From Stutzerimonas decontaminans (GTDB taxonomy: Bacteria; Pseudomonadota; Gammaproteobacteria; Pseudomonadales; Pseudomonadaceae): a DNA stretch of 64,000 nt. The stretch is from positions 1,116,001-1,180,000 of the forward strand of contig NZ_CP007509.1 of NCBI RefSeq assembly GCF_000661915.1, given 5' to 3'. The notes under the pieces are model-generated. The model did not search any database and was not told the DNA's origin. It worked only from the letters and a program-made list of their open reading frames with translations. The translations under genes were made by a program, and so were the position numbers. Shown piece by piece: positions 32,219-42,241 of this stretch (within the stretch, counting starts at the first letter, position 1; the number at the start of each line of letters is the position of its first letter).

Positions 32219-35200
32219 TCAGCTCGCGCCGACTGCCGCATGCCCGCTCGGTGCGTGGTCCGGCTGGGCCAGCAGGTCGTAGACCGCCGGTAGCACGAAC
32301 AGGGTGAACAGCGTGCCCACCGACATGCCGGTCGCGATCACCAGACCGATGTCGAAACGGCTGACCGCGCCGGCGCCGCTGGCGATGATCAGCGGCACCA
32401 TGCCGAACACCGTGGCAGCAGTGGTCATCAGCACCGGCCGCAGGCGGATCGCTGCCGCTTCTTCCACCGCTTCGCGCCGGCTCAGACCGCGCTCACGACG
32501 CAGCTGATTGGCGAATTCGACGATCATGATGCCGTGCTTGCTGATCAGGCCGATCAGCGTCACTAGGCCTACCTGCGTATAGATGTTCATGCTGGAAAGG
32601 CCGAGGAACAGCGGCACCAGCGCGCCGCATACCGACAGCGGTACGGTGACCAGGATCACCAGCGGATCGCGGAAGCTTTCGAATTGCGCGGCCAGGACCA
32701 GGAAAATCACCGCCAATGCCAGCGCGAAGGTCATGTATAGCGCGTTGCCTTCCTGGATGTACTGCCGTGAGGCGCCAGCGTAATCGAAGCTGAAACCCTC
32801 GGGTGCTTCTTCGCCGGCGATGGTCTGCAGTGTCTTGATCGCTTCGCCCATGCTGACGATCGGAAAGCCCTGAATCATTGCCGCGTTGAGTTGCTGGAAC
32901 TGCTTGAGCTGGGTCGGCCGGGCGCGGTCACGCACCTTGATCAGCGTCGACAGCGGCAGCATCTCGCCTTGCCCGTTGCGCACGTAGTAGTTGCTCAGCC
33001 AATCCGGGTTGTCGCGGTAGGCGCGCTCCACCTGGGCGATGACCTTGTAACTGCGGCCTTCGATGGTGAAGCGGTTGATCTCGCCCTCGCCGAGCAGGGT
33101 GCTCAGGGTCAGGCCGAGATCTTCCATGGAGACGCCCATCTGCGCGGCCTTCTCACGGTCGATCTCGACCACGATTTCCGGTTTGTCGAACGCCAGGTCC
33201 ACATCGAGGAAGGCGAACTTGCCGGACTCCTCGGCGCGCTTGCGGATGCGCTCGGTCACTTGCAGCAGCGTCTCGTAGTCGTTGGCGGTGTTGATCACGA
33301 ACTGGAAGGGCAGACCTTCGCCGGTGCCCGGCAGCGAGGGTAGGTTGAAACCGAAGATCTGCAGGCCGGGCAGGCGGTCGAGCTTGGCCTGGACCTCAGG
33401 CAGGATCTCCATCTGCGAGCGCTCACGCTCGTCCCAGGGTTTGAGCAGGAAGCCGCCGATGCCGCTCTGTACGCCGTCGAAGCCATTGATCTGGAACCAG
33501 GAGTAGTACTCCGGAAAGCTCTGGAATATCTCCAGGAACTGGTCGGTATAGGCGTTCAGGTAGTCCAAGTTGGCGGTCTTCGGCGCGCTGGCCATCATGA
33601 ACACAATGCCCTGATCTTCTTCCGGCGCCAGTTCGCTTTCGGTAAACATCAGCAGGGCGGGAATCAGCGCCAGCACGATCACGGCAAATACCAGCACCAC
33701 CGGGCGGGTATTTAGCGTGCCGTGCAGGGCGCGCTGGTAGCGCTGCTTGAGGCCTTCGAACAGTTCGTCCAGACGATGGGCGAAGCCGCTGGGGTTCTCT
33801 TCGTGACGCAAGAGCTTCGAACACATCATCGGCGACAGGGTCAGCGCCACGACGCCGGAGATCAGTACCGCGCCGGCCAGGGTCAGGGCGAACTCCTGGA
33901 ACAGCGCGCCGGTCAGCCCCTGCAGGAAGCCGATTGGCGCATAGACCGCGGCCAGGGTGATGGTCATGGTGACCACCGGCATGGCGATTTCCCGTGCGCC
34001 GTCGAGGGCAGCCTGGAACGGTGACTTGCCCTGCTCGATATGCCGGTGGATGTTCTCCACCACGACGATGGCGTCGTCCACCACCAGGCCGATCGCCAGC
34101 ACCATGGCCAGCAGGGTCAGCAGGTTGATCGAGTAGCCCATCGCCTGCATGAAGAACAGCACGCCGATCATCGACAGCGGGATGGTCACCACCGGGATCA
34201 GCACGGTGCGCAGCGAACCGAGAAAGAGGAATACCACGACGATGACGATCACCGCGGCCTCGGCCAGGGTCTTCACCACCTCGTCGATGGAGGCCTGAAT
34301 GAACTCGGTGGCGTCGTAGGCGATGGTCGCCTTCAGGCCTGGCGGCAGCTGGGCCTCGATCTGCGGCATGATCGCCCGGACTTCCTTGATCACGTCCAGC
34401 GGGTTGGCGCTGGGCGTGCCCTTGATACCGATATAGACCGAGGGGATGCCGTCGAACGAGCTGATCGAGTTGTAGCTTTCGGCACCCATCTCCACCCGCG
34501 CCACGTCACCCAGCAGCACGCGACTGTCGCCTTGCGTGCGCAGCGGGATGGCGGCGAACGCTTCCGGCGTCTTCAGCTCGGTGTCGGCGTTGATACTGGT
34601 GACCACGTACTGGCCCTTCACTTCGCCGGCCGCGGAGAGGAAGTTGTACTTGCGTACCGCCTCGTTCACGTCGCCGGCGGAGATGCCGTAAGCGGCCAGC
34701 TTCACCGGGTCCAGCCAGAGGCGCATGGCAAACACCTGATTGCCGAGGATTTCCGCTTCGGCCATGCCCGGCAGCGTCGCCAGCTTGGGCTGGATGACCC
34801 GCGACAGGTAGTCGGTGATCTGTGGATTGCTCAGCTGGTCGCTGTAGAAGCTGATGTACATCAGCGCGGTGGAATCGGCCGCCTGCTTGTTCAGCACCGG
34901 GTCCTCGGCGTCCTGCGGCAGCTGGTTCTTCACCGAGTTGGCCTGGCTCAGCAGCTCGGTGTAGAGGCGATCGGTGTCGGCACCGATGCGTGCATAGACC
35001 GAGATCACCGAGGCGTTCTGCTGACTGACCGAGGTCATGTAGTCCACGCCTTCGGCGCTGGCCAGGCTCTGCTGCAACGGCTGGGTGATGTAGCCCTGGA
35101 TGGTTTCGGCGTTGGCGCCGGGATAGGCGGTGGTCACCGTGATCAGCGCGCTTTCCATCTGCGGGTACTGGCGGATGGTCAGGCTGTTGAACGCCTGGAT

Positions 35201-35275
35201 GCCGAGCAGCACGATCAGCAGGCTGATGACGCTCGCCAGTACCGGACGGCGGATGAAGGGATCGGTGAAAGCCAT
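32219..35275 (-). CDS. mexW: RND multidrug efflux transporter MexW
   Basis: The 1018-residue protein is a hydrophobe/amphiphile RND pump of the inner membrane and uses the proton gradient to export drugs. It starts MAFTDPFIRRPVLASVISLLI and has two six-helix halves with large periplasmic loops. The TM4 pair of Asp residues (IGLVVDDAIVVVEN) needed for proton relay is present. Length and sequence agree with P. aeruginosa MexW from memory. MexVW is known to work with the outer-membrane channel OprM, encoded elsewhere. I set the start at ATG 35275; the upstream in-frame TTG at 35281 would add only two residues. Confidence 0.93.
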   Translation of the reverse strand: MAFTDPFIRRPVLASVISLLIVLLGIQAFNSLTIRQYPQMESALITVTTAYPGANAETIQGYITQPLQQSLASAEGVDYMTSVSQQNASVISVYARIGADTDRLYTELLSQANSVKNQLPQDAEDPVLNKQAADSTALMYISFYSDQLSNPQITDYLSRVIQPKLATLPGMAEAEILGNQVFAMRLWLDPVKLAAYGISAGDVNEAVRKYNFLSAAGEVKGQYVVTSINADTELKTPEAFAAIPLRTQGDSRVLLGDVARVEMGAESYNSISSFDGIPSVYIGIKGTPSANPLDVIKEVRAIMPQIEAQLPPGLKATIAYDATEFIQASIDEVVKTLAEAAVIVIVVVFLFLGSLRTVLIPVVTIPLSMIGVLFFMQAMGYSINLLTLLAMVLAIGLVVDDAIVVVENIHRHIEQGKSPFQAALDGAREIAMPVVTMTITLAAVYAPIGFLQGLTGALFQEFALTLAGAVLISGVVALTLSPMMCSKLLRHEENPSGFAHRLDELFEGLKQRYQRALHGTLNTRPVVLVFAVIVLALIPALLMFTESELAPEEDQGIVFMMASAPKTANLDYLNAYTDQFLEIFQSFPEYYSWFQINGFDGVQSGIGGFLLKPWDERERSQMEILPEVQAKLDRLPGLQIFGFNLPSLPGTGEGLPFQFVINTANDYETLLQVTERIRKRAEESGKFAFLDVDLAFDKPEIVVEIDREKAAQMGVSMEDLGLTLSTLLGEGEINRFTIEGRSYKVIAQVERAYRDNPDWLSNYYVRNGQGEMLPLSTLIKVRDRARPTQLKQFQQLNAAMIQGFPIVSMGEAIKTLQTIAGEEAPEGFSFDYAGASRQYIQEGNALYMTFALALAVIFLVLAAQFESFRDPLVILVTVPLSVCGALVPLFLGLSSMNIYTQVGLVTLIGLISKHGIMIVEFANQLRRERGLSRREAVEEAAAIRLRPVLMTTAATVFGMVPLIIASGAGAVSRFDIGLVIATGMSVGTLFTLFVLPAVYDLLAQPDHAPSGHAAVGAS

Positions 35276-35343
35276 GGGCAAGTCCCTGGAGCTGTTCGAT
35301 GTGTGCTGTGCGTCGGGCCTGCCGCATCAACGGCAGGCGTCGT

Positions 35344-36480
35344 TCAATTGGTCGCTGGCTGCTGTGAGCCTTCCAGCCTGAGCGTGCGGCTTTCGCTGAT
35401 CGCGACATGGGCGCCGTTGTCCAGCTTGAGCTGGCCGGCGACGATCACCTGCTCGCCGCCCTCTAGGCCCTCAAGAACGACAGTCAGCCCATCGCGCCGC
35501 TCGCCGGTGGTGACGAAGCGCCGCTCGACCACCAGGTAAGGCTCGTCGGCGCTGACACCCTCTGGCGGGGTACCTTCCGTCACCAGCAGTACCGAGTTGC
35601 CGTACAGCGTGTAGGTGATGGCCGTTTCCGGAACCACCACCTGTGCGGTTTCGGTCGGCAGCAGGACCTGCAGGTCGGCGAACATGCCGGGTAACAGCCG
35701 TCCGTCAGGGTTGGCCAGTTCGGCGCGGACTTGCACGTTGCGGGTGGTGGTTTCCACCTTCGGGTTCAGCGCGCTGATCACGCCTTCGAAGCGTTCCCCG
35801 GGATACGCGGCGACCTGCAGCTGCACCCGCTGGCCGAGCTTCAGCAACGGCACATGCTGTTCGGCCAGGTAGAAATCGACGAACAGCCTGGACAGGTCCT
35901 GCAGTGTGGCGATCGGCGTGCCGGCGGCGATGTAGTCGCCCACATCAACCTGGCGGATGCCGATGGTGCCGGAGAAGGGCGCCAGAATGCGCTTCTTCGA
36001 CAAGCTGGCGCGCAGTTGCGCGACACTGGCTTCGGCCTTCTGCGATTCGGCATTGAGCCGGTCGTACTCGCTGCGGGAAATGGCCTGGCGATCCAGCAGG
36101 CTGCGCGCTCGCTGGAACTCCAGGCGCGACAGGTTGAGATCGGCTTCGGCGCTGGCCAGGCTGGCCTGCTCCATCTCGCTATCGAGCAGCACGATAGCCT
36201 GGCCCTTGCTGACCTTCTCACCGGACTGGAACTGCACGTCGGTGATCGTTCCGGCGATCTCGACGCTCAGATCGATGCCCTGGGATGCCTTGAGCGTGCC
36301 GATGGCTGGTAGGCGGCTTTGCCAGTCCATGCGCCGGGCAACCTCGGTCTCGACATCGATCGCCGGCTTGGGTGCCTGGAATTGCTGAATCTGTTGGTAG
36401 ATCGAGTTGAACTTGAGTGCGGCGAGGATCGCAACGACGACGACCACCGCGCCCAGCATGAACAGCATGCGGCGCAACAT
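35344..36480 (-). CDS. mexV: RND efflux membrane-fusion protein MexV
   Basis: The 378-residue protein is the periplasmic adaptor of the MexVW pump. An N-terminal anchor (LFMLGAVVVVVAILAALKF) is followed by a lipoyl half (VEIAGTITDVQFQSGEKVSKGQAIVLLD). A coiled-coil hairpin (about 95-155), the second lipoyl half (ILAPFSGTIGIRQVDVGDY) and a beta-barrel domain (LFVDFYLAEQHV) follow. It lacks a lipobox, so it is held by its helix. It precedes mexW by 68 bases. No regulator gene is adjacent. Confidence 0.92.
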   Translation of the reverse strand: MLRRMLFMLGAVVVVVAILAALKFNSIYQQIQQFQAPKPAIDVETEVARRMDWQSRLPAIGTLKASQGIDLSVEIAGTITDVQFQSGEKVSKGQAIVLLDSEMEQASLASAEADLNLSRLEFQRARSLLDRQAISRSEYDRLNAESQKAEASVAQLRASLSKKRILAPFSGTIGIRQVDVGDYIAAGTPIATLQDLSRLFVDFYLAEQHVPLLKLGQRVQLQVAAYPGERFEGVISALNPKVETTTRNVQVRAELANPDGRLLPGMFADLQVLLPTETAQVVVPETAITYTLYGNSVLLVTEGTPPEGVSADEPYLVVERRFVTTGERRDGLTVVLEGLEGGEQVIVAGQLKLDNGAHVAISESRTLRLEGSQQPATN

Positions 36481-36704
36481 TTTCCGATTTCCTTGGAGAT
36501 GTGAGCCGGCTGTCTACTGCCGTGATCGAGGCAGCCGTTCGAACGGTCCGGTGGGTGCCGGAGGCGGCAACCAGCTGGCACTGACGCAGCGGGACCGGAG
36601 AGCGAGGAACTTAGCCCCGAATCGGAGGCAAGTAAAGGGGGAGAGGGGGTGGAAAGCGCGGACATGCGGGGCGGGCGACAGACTGTCGGCCCGCCCGCTT
36701 ATCA

Positions 36705-38327
36705 TCAGCCGGCGAGGCGTTGGGTGACGTCGGTCAGTTGCGCCGACAGCTCATGCAGGTTCTGGCTGGCGGTTTCGGTTCGCTCGACGTTCTGCTGGTT
36801 GATGGTAGCGATCGAGGTGATCTCGGTGATGTTGCGCGAGATGTCCTCGGCCACCGCGGTCTGCTCCTCGGCAGCGGTGGCGATCTGGCGGTTCATGTCA
36901 CGGATGGCTTCTACCGCTTCGGTGATGCGCTGCAGCATCTGGCCGGCCTCGGTCACCTGGCCGACGCCCTGTTCGCTGCGCGCCTGACCGCTCTCGATGG
37001 CGCGTACGGCATTGCTCGCGCCGGTCTGCACGGTATCGATGATCTGGTGGATCTCGGCGGTGGATTCGGCGGTGCGCTGGGCCAGGGTGCGCACCTCGTC
37101 GGCGACCACGGCGAAGCCGCGGCCGGCGTCACCCGCGCGGGCCGCCTCGATGGCCGCGTTGAGCGCTAGCAGGTTGGTTTGGTCGGCGATCCCGCGGATC
37201 ACCTCCAAGACCTTGCCGATGCGCCCGCTATCGCCCTCCAGGCGGCGGATGACGTCTGCCGTGCTGGCGATCTCGTTGCTCATGTCGGTGATGGTAGCGA
37301 TGGTGCCGCGCATCACCGCTTCGCCTTGCTGGGCGGAATGGTCGGCGGCGTCGGCGGCCTGCGCCGCTTCTGCGGCATGCCGTGATACTTCCTGAGCGGT
37401 GGCGGACATCTCGTGCATCGCAGTGGCGACCTGATCGGTACGCGAGAACTGTTCGCGGGTGCCGTCTGCCATCAGTCTGGCGATGGCATTCAGCTCACCG
37501 CTGGCGCTGTCGAGGTTGGACGTGCTCTGCTTCAGACGAGTGAAGGTGTCGGCGAGGAAATCGCGTAGCACATTGGCGGCGACGGCCAGGCGGCCCAGCT
37601 CGTCGGCGCGGCTGGCATCCACGCGGTCGGCAAACTTGCCCTGGCTGAGGCGGGCAATGTGTTCGATTAGGCTGCGGATCGGCTCGATGATCTGTCGATT
37701 GACCAGCCATAGACTGAGCAACGCCACCAGTACGGCGGCCAGGCTCATGATGATCGGGCCAAGCACTGCGGTAGTCGCGGCATCGGCCTGGATCGTTTCC
37801 GACTGTTCGGCTGCCGCGCCGTGCAGCTGCTTGACGAGTTCGCTCAGCTGCGCGCTGGTGGCACGGTCGATCCCAGCCACCGCGGCGTCACCGGCAAGCG
37901 GGTCGCTGTCAGCGGCGATATAGGCGTCCAGGCCCTTGCGGTAGGCAGCTCCAAGGGTGCGATGCTCGTTACGCAGGCGTTCGATTTGGCTGGCCAGTGC
38001 CGGCTCGTCGGCGGTCAGCACGAGCAGGTCGCCGAGGATCTTCTGTACTTTGGCTTCCTGGGCTTCGAACTGGCTCCAGTAGCGGGTGCGATTGTCGAGT
38101 TGCTTGCCGCGCAGCAGCACGTTCTTCCATTCCTGAACCTGCACCTTGAACTCGAGGTTGGCCTCGTCGATCAGTTGCAGTTCGGCCAGCGGGCCGTCGA
38201 GCAGCTTCTGGAAGTGGTCGATGTTGCCGCTGAGCAGGCGGATGCAGGCGAGGGCGATGAGCAGCGTCAGCAGCAGGCTGCCGCCGATCAGCGCGAGGAT
38301 TTGGGCGCGCAGGGAAGTTCGGAACAT
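36705..38327 (-). CDS. Methyl-accepting chemotaxis protein
   Basis: The 540-residue receptor starts [29 protein letters not shown] (first membrane helix). A periplasmic four-helix-bundle sensor (about 40-185) and a second helix (about 190-212) follow, then a HAMP domain and a cytoplasmic methylated coiled coil. The signalling hairpin tip reads [21 protein letters not shown]. It relays ligand binding to CheA/CheW. The ligand is unknown. I chose ATG 38327 because the upstream extension to 38399 has no membrane-protein character. It lies between mexV and the DUF1513 gene, and may be an insertion relative to P. aeruginosa. Confidence 0.93.
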   Translation of the reverse strand: MFRTSLRAQILALIGGSLLLTLLIALACIRLLSGNIDHFQKLLDGPLAELQLIDEANLEFKVQVQEWKNVLLRGKQLDNRTRYWSQFEAQEAKVQKILGDLLVLTADEPALASQIERLRNEHRTLGAAYRKGLDAYIAADSDPLAGDAAVAGIDRATSAQLSELVKQLHGAAAEQSETIQADAATTAVLGPIIMSLAAVLVALLSLWLVNRQIIEPIRSLIEHIARLSQGKFADRVDASRADELGRLAVAANVLRDFLADTFTRLKQSTSNLDSASGELNAIARLMADGTREQFSRTDQVATAMHEMSATAQEVSRHAAEAAQAADAADHSAQQGEAVMRGTIATITDMSNEIASTADVIRRLEGDSGRIGKVLEVIRGIADQTNLLALNAAIEAARAGDAGRGFAVVADEVRTLAQRTAESTAEIHQIIDTVQTGASNAVRAIESGQARSEQGVGQVTEAGQMLQRITEAVEAIRDMNRQIATAAEEQTAVAEDISRNITEITSIATINQQNVERTETASQNLHELSAQLTDVTQRLAG

Positions 38328-38414
38328 GGCGAGGTCTCGTCGTGTGAGAAAAAACAACAATGAGCATCCTTGCCGTTGCCTTGCATGCATCGGCTGCACG
38401 TTGTTTTTCTTGAG

Positions 38415-39509
38415 CTAGACCACGCGCAGATGGTTGTCCCAGAGCCCTGCCGGTAGCTCGAGCGGTGTGCTGGCGATTCGCTCGCCACGGCAGTCGAACA
38501 GCCGGCAACGACCCTGGCCGGAACTGACCACGAAACCTTCGGCGACCGCGGCGACACCGGCACAGTCAGGCAGGTGAACTTCCTGGCGCAGTTCGGCGCT
38601 GTCCAGATTCCAGATGAACACCTTGTTGCCACGCGGCGCCGTCACAGCCAGCAGGCGCAGCGCGTCGTGAATGGCCAGGCTCGCGGTGTACTGGTTCATG
38701 ATCTGCCGCTGCGTCTCACCCAGCGGGAAGTGCTGGAACGGCTGCCCCGGCCGCTTGATTGCCAGCAGCGGCACACGGTCCATCGGGTCACCCTCGTATT
38801 GCTGGCCGCTGACGATGGTGCCGTCGGCGGCGACGGCGAGGTGCCGGACGCTGTTCATCTGCTCGGGCAGCTGCTCCTTGCTGATCAGTGTGCCATCGCG
38901 GCGCAGCAGGACCAGGCTCGGCTCCATGGCCGCCAGATTCATCATCTCGCGGCTGTCGGCCTCGGTGCGGATACCGCCGTTGGCAACGACCAGCGTCTCG
39001 TTGTCCGGCATCCATAGCAGCTGGTGCGGGCCGATCCCATGAGTCGGGTGCTCGTCGACGCGAACCAGCTGTCGACCCTCCAGGCGGTACACACCGAGCA
39101 CCCCACGGCCGGCATCGGTGGTGTCGTTCTCGGTGGTGTAGAACCACTCGCCATCCTTGTGAAACACGCCGTGACCGTAGAAGTGCCGATTCGTTGGCGA
39201 GGCAAGCACCTGCAGCAGGCGTCCGTCACGTGAGTCGATCAGATAGCTCTCGCGGCTCGGGCGCCGGCCGACAAACACTGCCAGCGGCAGGTAAGGGTGC
39301 GGGTAGACATCGTGGCAGCGCTCGGCAACCGGCGTGGCGAACACCTGGCTGCCATCGAGTCGGTAGCCGACGGCGTAGTGCCGACCTTCCTGGTCGTTGC
39401 GCGCGGAGAGCAGCACCGGCTGATCGCCATGACGCGTCAGTGTCCAGCCGGCAATGCCACTGGCGGCCAGCATGGCACCGCCCAGACCCAGCAGGGTTCG
39501 GCGCTTCAT
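38415..39509 (-). CDS. DUF1513 protein with Tat-type signal
   Basis: The 364-residue product starts MKRRTLLGLGGAMLAASGIAG, a twin-arginine signal, so it is probably exported folded to the periplasm. The rest looks like a beta-propeller (DUF1513), with repeated strand-turn units such as YPHPYLPLAVFVGRR and HGIGPHQLLWMPD. It is the last gene of the icmP run and starts two bases after the imelysin stop, so the two are probably co-translated. The family has no assigned function; its presence in this run suggests a part in periplasmic iron handling. Confidence 0.85.
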   Translation of the reverse strand: MKRRTLLGLGGAMLAASGIAGWTLTRHGDQPVLLSARNDQEGRHYAVGYRLDGSQVFATPVAERCHDVYPHPYLPLAVFVGRRPSRESYLIDSRDGRLLQVLASPTNRHFYGHGVFHKDGEWFYTTENDTTDAGRGVLGVYRLEGRQLVRVDEHPTHGIGPHQLLWMPDNETLVVANGGIRTEADSREMMNLAAMEPSLVLLRRDGTLISKEQLPEQMNSVRHLAVAADGTIVSGQQYEGDPMDRVPLLAIKRPGQPFQHFPLGETQRQIMNQYTASLAIHDALRLLAVTAPRGNKVFIWNLDSAELRQEVHLPDCAGVAAVAEGFVVSSGQGRCRLFDCRGERIASTPLELPAGLWDNHLRVV

Positions 39510-39511
39510 GA

Positions 39512-40588
39512 TCAGTCTCCGTCGTGCGCGTTGAAGCCGATCTGCACACCAAGCGCGCGGGCCAGGTCCAGTTGATGCAGACGATGCAGGCGATCGATTC
39601 GCTGGTACAGCGCGTCGAGCTCGCCACGTCCCGCTTCACTGGACAGCAGCTCGCCGAACGGTTGAGTCATGCCGGTCAGTTGCTGCAACAGCTCGGCATA
39701 ACCGGCATCGATACGCTTGGCCAGGTCCGCCTGTTCCGCACCGAGCAGTCCGCGCAGGCCATCCTTGTCGGCGCCCAGCCACAGGCTTTCGGCGCCTTTG
39801 ATCGCTGCGGCGATGTTGGCGAGCGTCGTGTCGCTGCGCCAGCCTTCGGCCTGATAGGGCTGCGGATGGCCCTTGGCCTGGCGGCCTAGCGGGGCGCCGA
39901 GCTTCTTCTTCAGCCCGTCGAGTGCGGTGACCTGGACACGTAGCAGCTCGGCGATGGCCTCGCTCGGTTCGGCGTAACGCTCGTTGGGGAAACGGCGCAG
40001 CTGATCGGCCATGCCATCCTTGTCCTGCCATTGCTGCAGCACACCGGCGGCCAGCTGTTGCTGATGCTCGCCGATGGCGATCAGCAGGGGACAGTAGCGG
40101 GCCTTGCTGGTGCTATCGGCGAGGTCGATGCCCTTGTCGAAAAGGATATATTCGTAGGCGCTCAGGCCCTGCACCACGACACTGGCGCCGTCCAGATCAG
40201 CCTGGGAAAGGTTGGGTTTGGCGTTGAGCAATGCCGTGACCTGGCGCGCGACGAGGTTCTTCTTGTCCGGCCAGAACTGCACCTGCCAGGCCAGATTGCC
40301 CTCGCCCATTGGGCCGATCAGCAACGGTTGCAGACCGGCCCAGGCCGTCTGTGCATGCACGAACGCCTCCTGCGCCTCCTTGGTTGTCTGATTGTCAGCG
40401 CAGTAGGCGATCGCACTTGCAGCCAGGCGGCGGTCAGCTTCGGCCCACTGGGTGTAGCTTGGCAGGAGCACGCCATCGACCAGCGCCTTGCTGGTTTCAG
40501 CTTGCGGGTCAGCCGGAGTGCAGGCGCTCAGCACAAGCGCGGTAAGCAGGCTGCCGCTGGCGATGCGCAGGGTTTTGGAACGGATCAT
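39512..40588 (-). CDS. Imelysin-family lipoprotein lacking the HxxE histidine
   Basis: The 358-residue product has a lipoprotein signal ending TALVLSAC (Cys23). The rest is an alpha-helical imelysin (peptidase M75) fold, with TAWAGLQPLLIGP near 81-93 resembling the family N-terminal pattern. The usual metal-ligand motif GxHxxE appears here as GLSAYE (141-146), so the His is replaced by Ser. This suggests a scaffold or altered-ligand role rather than the IcmP-type metal site. It lies between the di-haem oxidoreductase and DUF1513 genes. Confidence 0.85.
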   Translation of the reverse strand: MIRSKTLRIASGSLLTALVLSACTPADPQAETSKALVDGVLLPSYTQWAEADRRLAASAIAYCADNQTTKEAQEAFVHAQTAWAGLQPLLIGPMGEGNLAWQVQFWPDKKNLVARQVTALLNAKPNLSQADLDGASVVVQGLSAYEYILFDKGIDLADSTSKARYCPLLIAIGEHQQQLAAGVLQQWQDKDGMADQLRRFPNERYAEPSEAIAELLRVQVTALDGLKKKLGAPLGRQAKGHPQPYQAEGWRSDTTLANIAAAIKGAESLWLGADKDGLRGLLGAEQADLAKRIDAGYAELLQQLTGMTQPFGELLSSEAGRGELDALYQRIDRLHRLHQLDLARALGVQIGFNAHDGD

Positions 40589-40653
40589 GATTTCCTCGTC
40601 GGCTAGGCCGGTTACAGCGCTCTCGCGCCGGAAAAGCTTGGAGTGAACGGCAT

Positions 40654-42072
40654 TCAGAGCGACTCGAGGAAGCTCAGCAGTGCGTTGCGTTGTTCCTGGT
40701 CGAAGCCCAGCACGGTCTGGCGGGAATGCTCCGCCTCGCCGCCGTGCCAGAGTATGGCTTCGAGCAGGTTGCGGGCACGCCCGTCATGAAGGAACAGGGT
40801 ATGCCCGCTGACCGTTTGGGTCAGGCCGATGCCCCAGAGCGGTGCCGTGCGCCACTCACGGCCGCTGGCTTCGAACTCCGGTCGGTGATCGGCCAGGCCT
40901 TCGCCCATGTCATGCAGCAGCAGGTCGGTATAGGGGCGGATGAGCTGGTTGGCCAGCTCCGGTTCCGCGGCGTCAGCGGCGGTGGTGAACTGCGGCACGT
41001 GGCAACTGTGGCAGCCGGCACGGTGAAAAAGCGTCTTGCCGGCGAGCACCTGTGGATCGCCGACGTTGCGCCGCGCCGGTACGCCGAGGTTGCGGGTGTA
41101 GAACAGCACCTGGGCAAGAATGTTGTCGCTCACTTCCGGTTCGCCGCCATCAGGCATGGCGCGGCACTCGGTCTGCCGTTCGGTGCAGCTGCTGCCGCTG
41201 AACAAGCTGGTGGACAGCCCCATGTCGTTGAAGAACGCGTCAGCATTCTGCTGGTTCAGCTTCGGCTGCCCGGCTTTCCAGCCGAAGCGTCCCATCACGG
41301 TTTGCCGGGTGGTCTGGTCGAAGACGCGGTTGGGTCGGCCGGAAATACCATCTCCGTTGCGGTCATCCGGGTCGGCATTGGCCAGCAGCGCTTCTTCGGG
41401 GATGGCTTCGAGCAGGCCGAGGCCGATCATCGGCGGCGCAATGCGCAGCGACATCTGGGTATCCGGGTGCATAGCGCCGTAGCCCAGTTCGCTCAGCTCC
41501 ACTTGCGGTTTGCGCAGTTCCACCTCAGTGCCGTCGGCGAAGCGCACGCGTTCGGTTGAATAGCGCAGGCGCACCTTGCCTTCGGGCGCGACGCCGGGAA
41601 TGGCCATGTCCTGCAGCTGCCCGCCATAGCTCGGCTCCGGTGCGATGCCACGCTCACGAATGACTTCGGCGTGCTCCGGCCCTGCCGGTATAGACAGCCG
41701 TACCAGCATCGAGACTGCGCTCGCCGCATCAGGCGCTGGCGGATGTCCGCGGCCGTCCTTGATATGGCAGTTCTGGCAGGCGTTGGTGTTGAACAGGGGG
41801 CCAAGGCCGTCGCGGGCTGTGGTAGAGGCGGGAGCGATGACCCAGGGGTTGCGGAAGAAGCTGTTGCCGACGCTGAAGTCGAGTCGGCGCGTCGGCGCGA
41901 GGTTGGCCGAAGGCATGGAAAAGGCATTGTGGTCGAACTTCATGACCGTGGCGGCGCCGCCCGAAAGCGCTTCACCGGGTTCGGGTTGTTCGAAGCGCGG
42001 CGTTTCATCGTTGCCGCAGGCAGCCAGAGTCAAGGCCAGCAACGGGAAGAGGCGGCGAAGCAGCGGACGCAT
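40654..42072 (-). CDS. Di-haem oxidoreductase family lipoprotein (DUF1111)
   Basis: The 472-residue protein has a lipoprotein signal (LALTLAAC, Cys19). It contains two c-type haem motifs, CQNCH at 99-103 and CHSCH in the C-terminal third, with NGDGISGRPNRV between. It resembles the family often called thiol oxidoreductase or DUF1111, distantly related to di-haem peroxidases. It should sit in the periplasm and move electrons. I chose ATG 42072 (MRPLLRRLFPLLAL), because it gives the signal directly. It lies between two imelysin genes, a conserved cluster in Pseudomonas as I recall. Confidence 0.86.
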   Translation of the reverse strand: MRPLLRRLFPLLALTLAACGNDETPRFEQPEPGEALSGGAATVMKFDHNAFSMPSANLAPTRRLDFSVGNSFFRNPWVIAPASTTARDGLGPLFNTNACQNCHIKDGRGHPPAPDAASAVSMLVRLSIPAGPEHAEVIRERGIAPEPSYGGQLQDMAIPGVAPEGKVRLRYSTERVRFADGTEVELRKPQVELSELGYGAMHPDTQMSLRIAPPMIGLGLLEAIPEEALLANADPDDRNGDGISGRPNRVFDQTTRQTVMGRFGWKAGQPKLNQQNADAFFNDMGLSTSLFSGSSCTERQTECRAMPDGGEPEVSDNILAQVLFYTRNLGVPARRNVGDPQVLAGKTLFHRAGCHSCHVPQFTTAADAAEPELANQLIRPYTDLLLHDMGEGLADHRPEFEASGREWRTAPLWGIGLTQTVSGHTLFLHDGRARNLLEAILWHGGEAEHSRQTVLGFDQEQRNALLSFLESL

Positions 42073-42241
42073 GGGATTACCTGCAGAGCGGTGAATTAAG
42101 CCGCGCAATCTTAGCAGGCTAATCGAAATTGAATAAGAGGGATTTGCATTTGCGGGGATGACTGCAAAGCGTTGCGTCGGCAGCGGCGCTTGCTTGATAG
42201 GTGCGACACGGGCGCAAATGCCGCACCCGTGTCGCGGCCGG

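Noticed and set aside
34040..35539. A 499-codon open frame opposite mexW/mexV
   Set aside because: Spans two well-identified genes on the other strand and is His/Gln/Asp-rich, as expected of an antisense reading.
36668..36698. GC-rich hairpin after the chemoreceptor gene as a terminator
   Set aside because: The stem is strong but bulged, and no T tract follows on the minus strand, so I could not support a terminator call.
42090..42135. AT-rich stretch upstream of the di-haem oxidoreductase as a Fur box
   Set aside because: By hand alignment only about 8 of 19 positions match the consensus, near what chance gives in AT-rich DNA.
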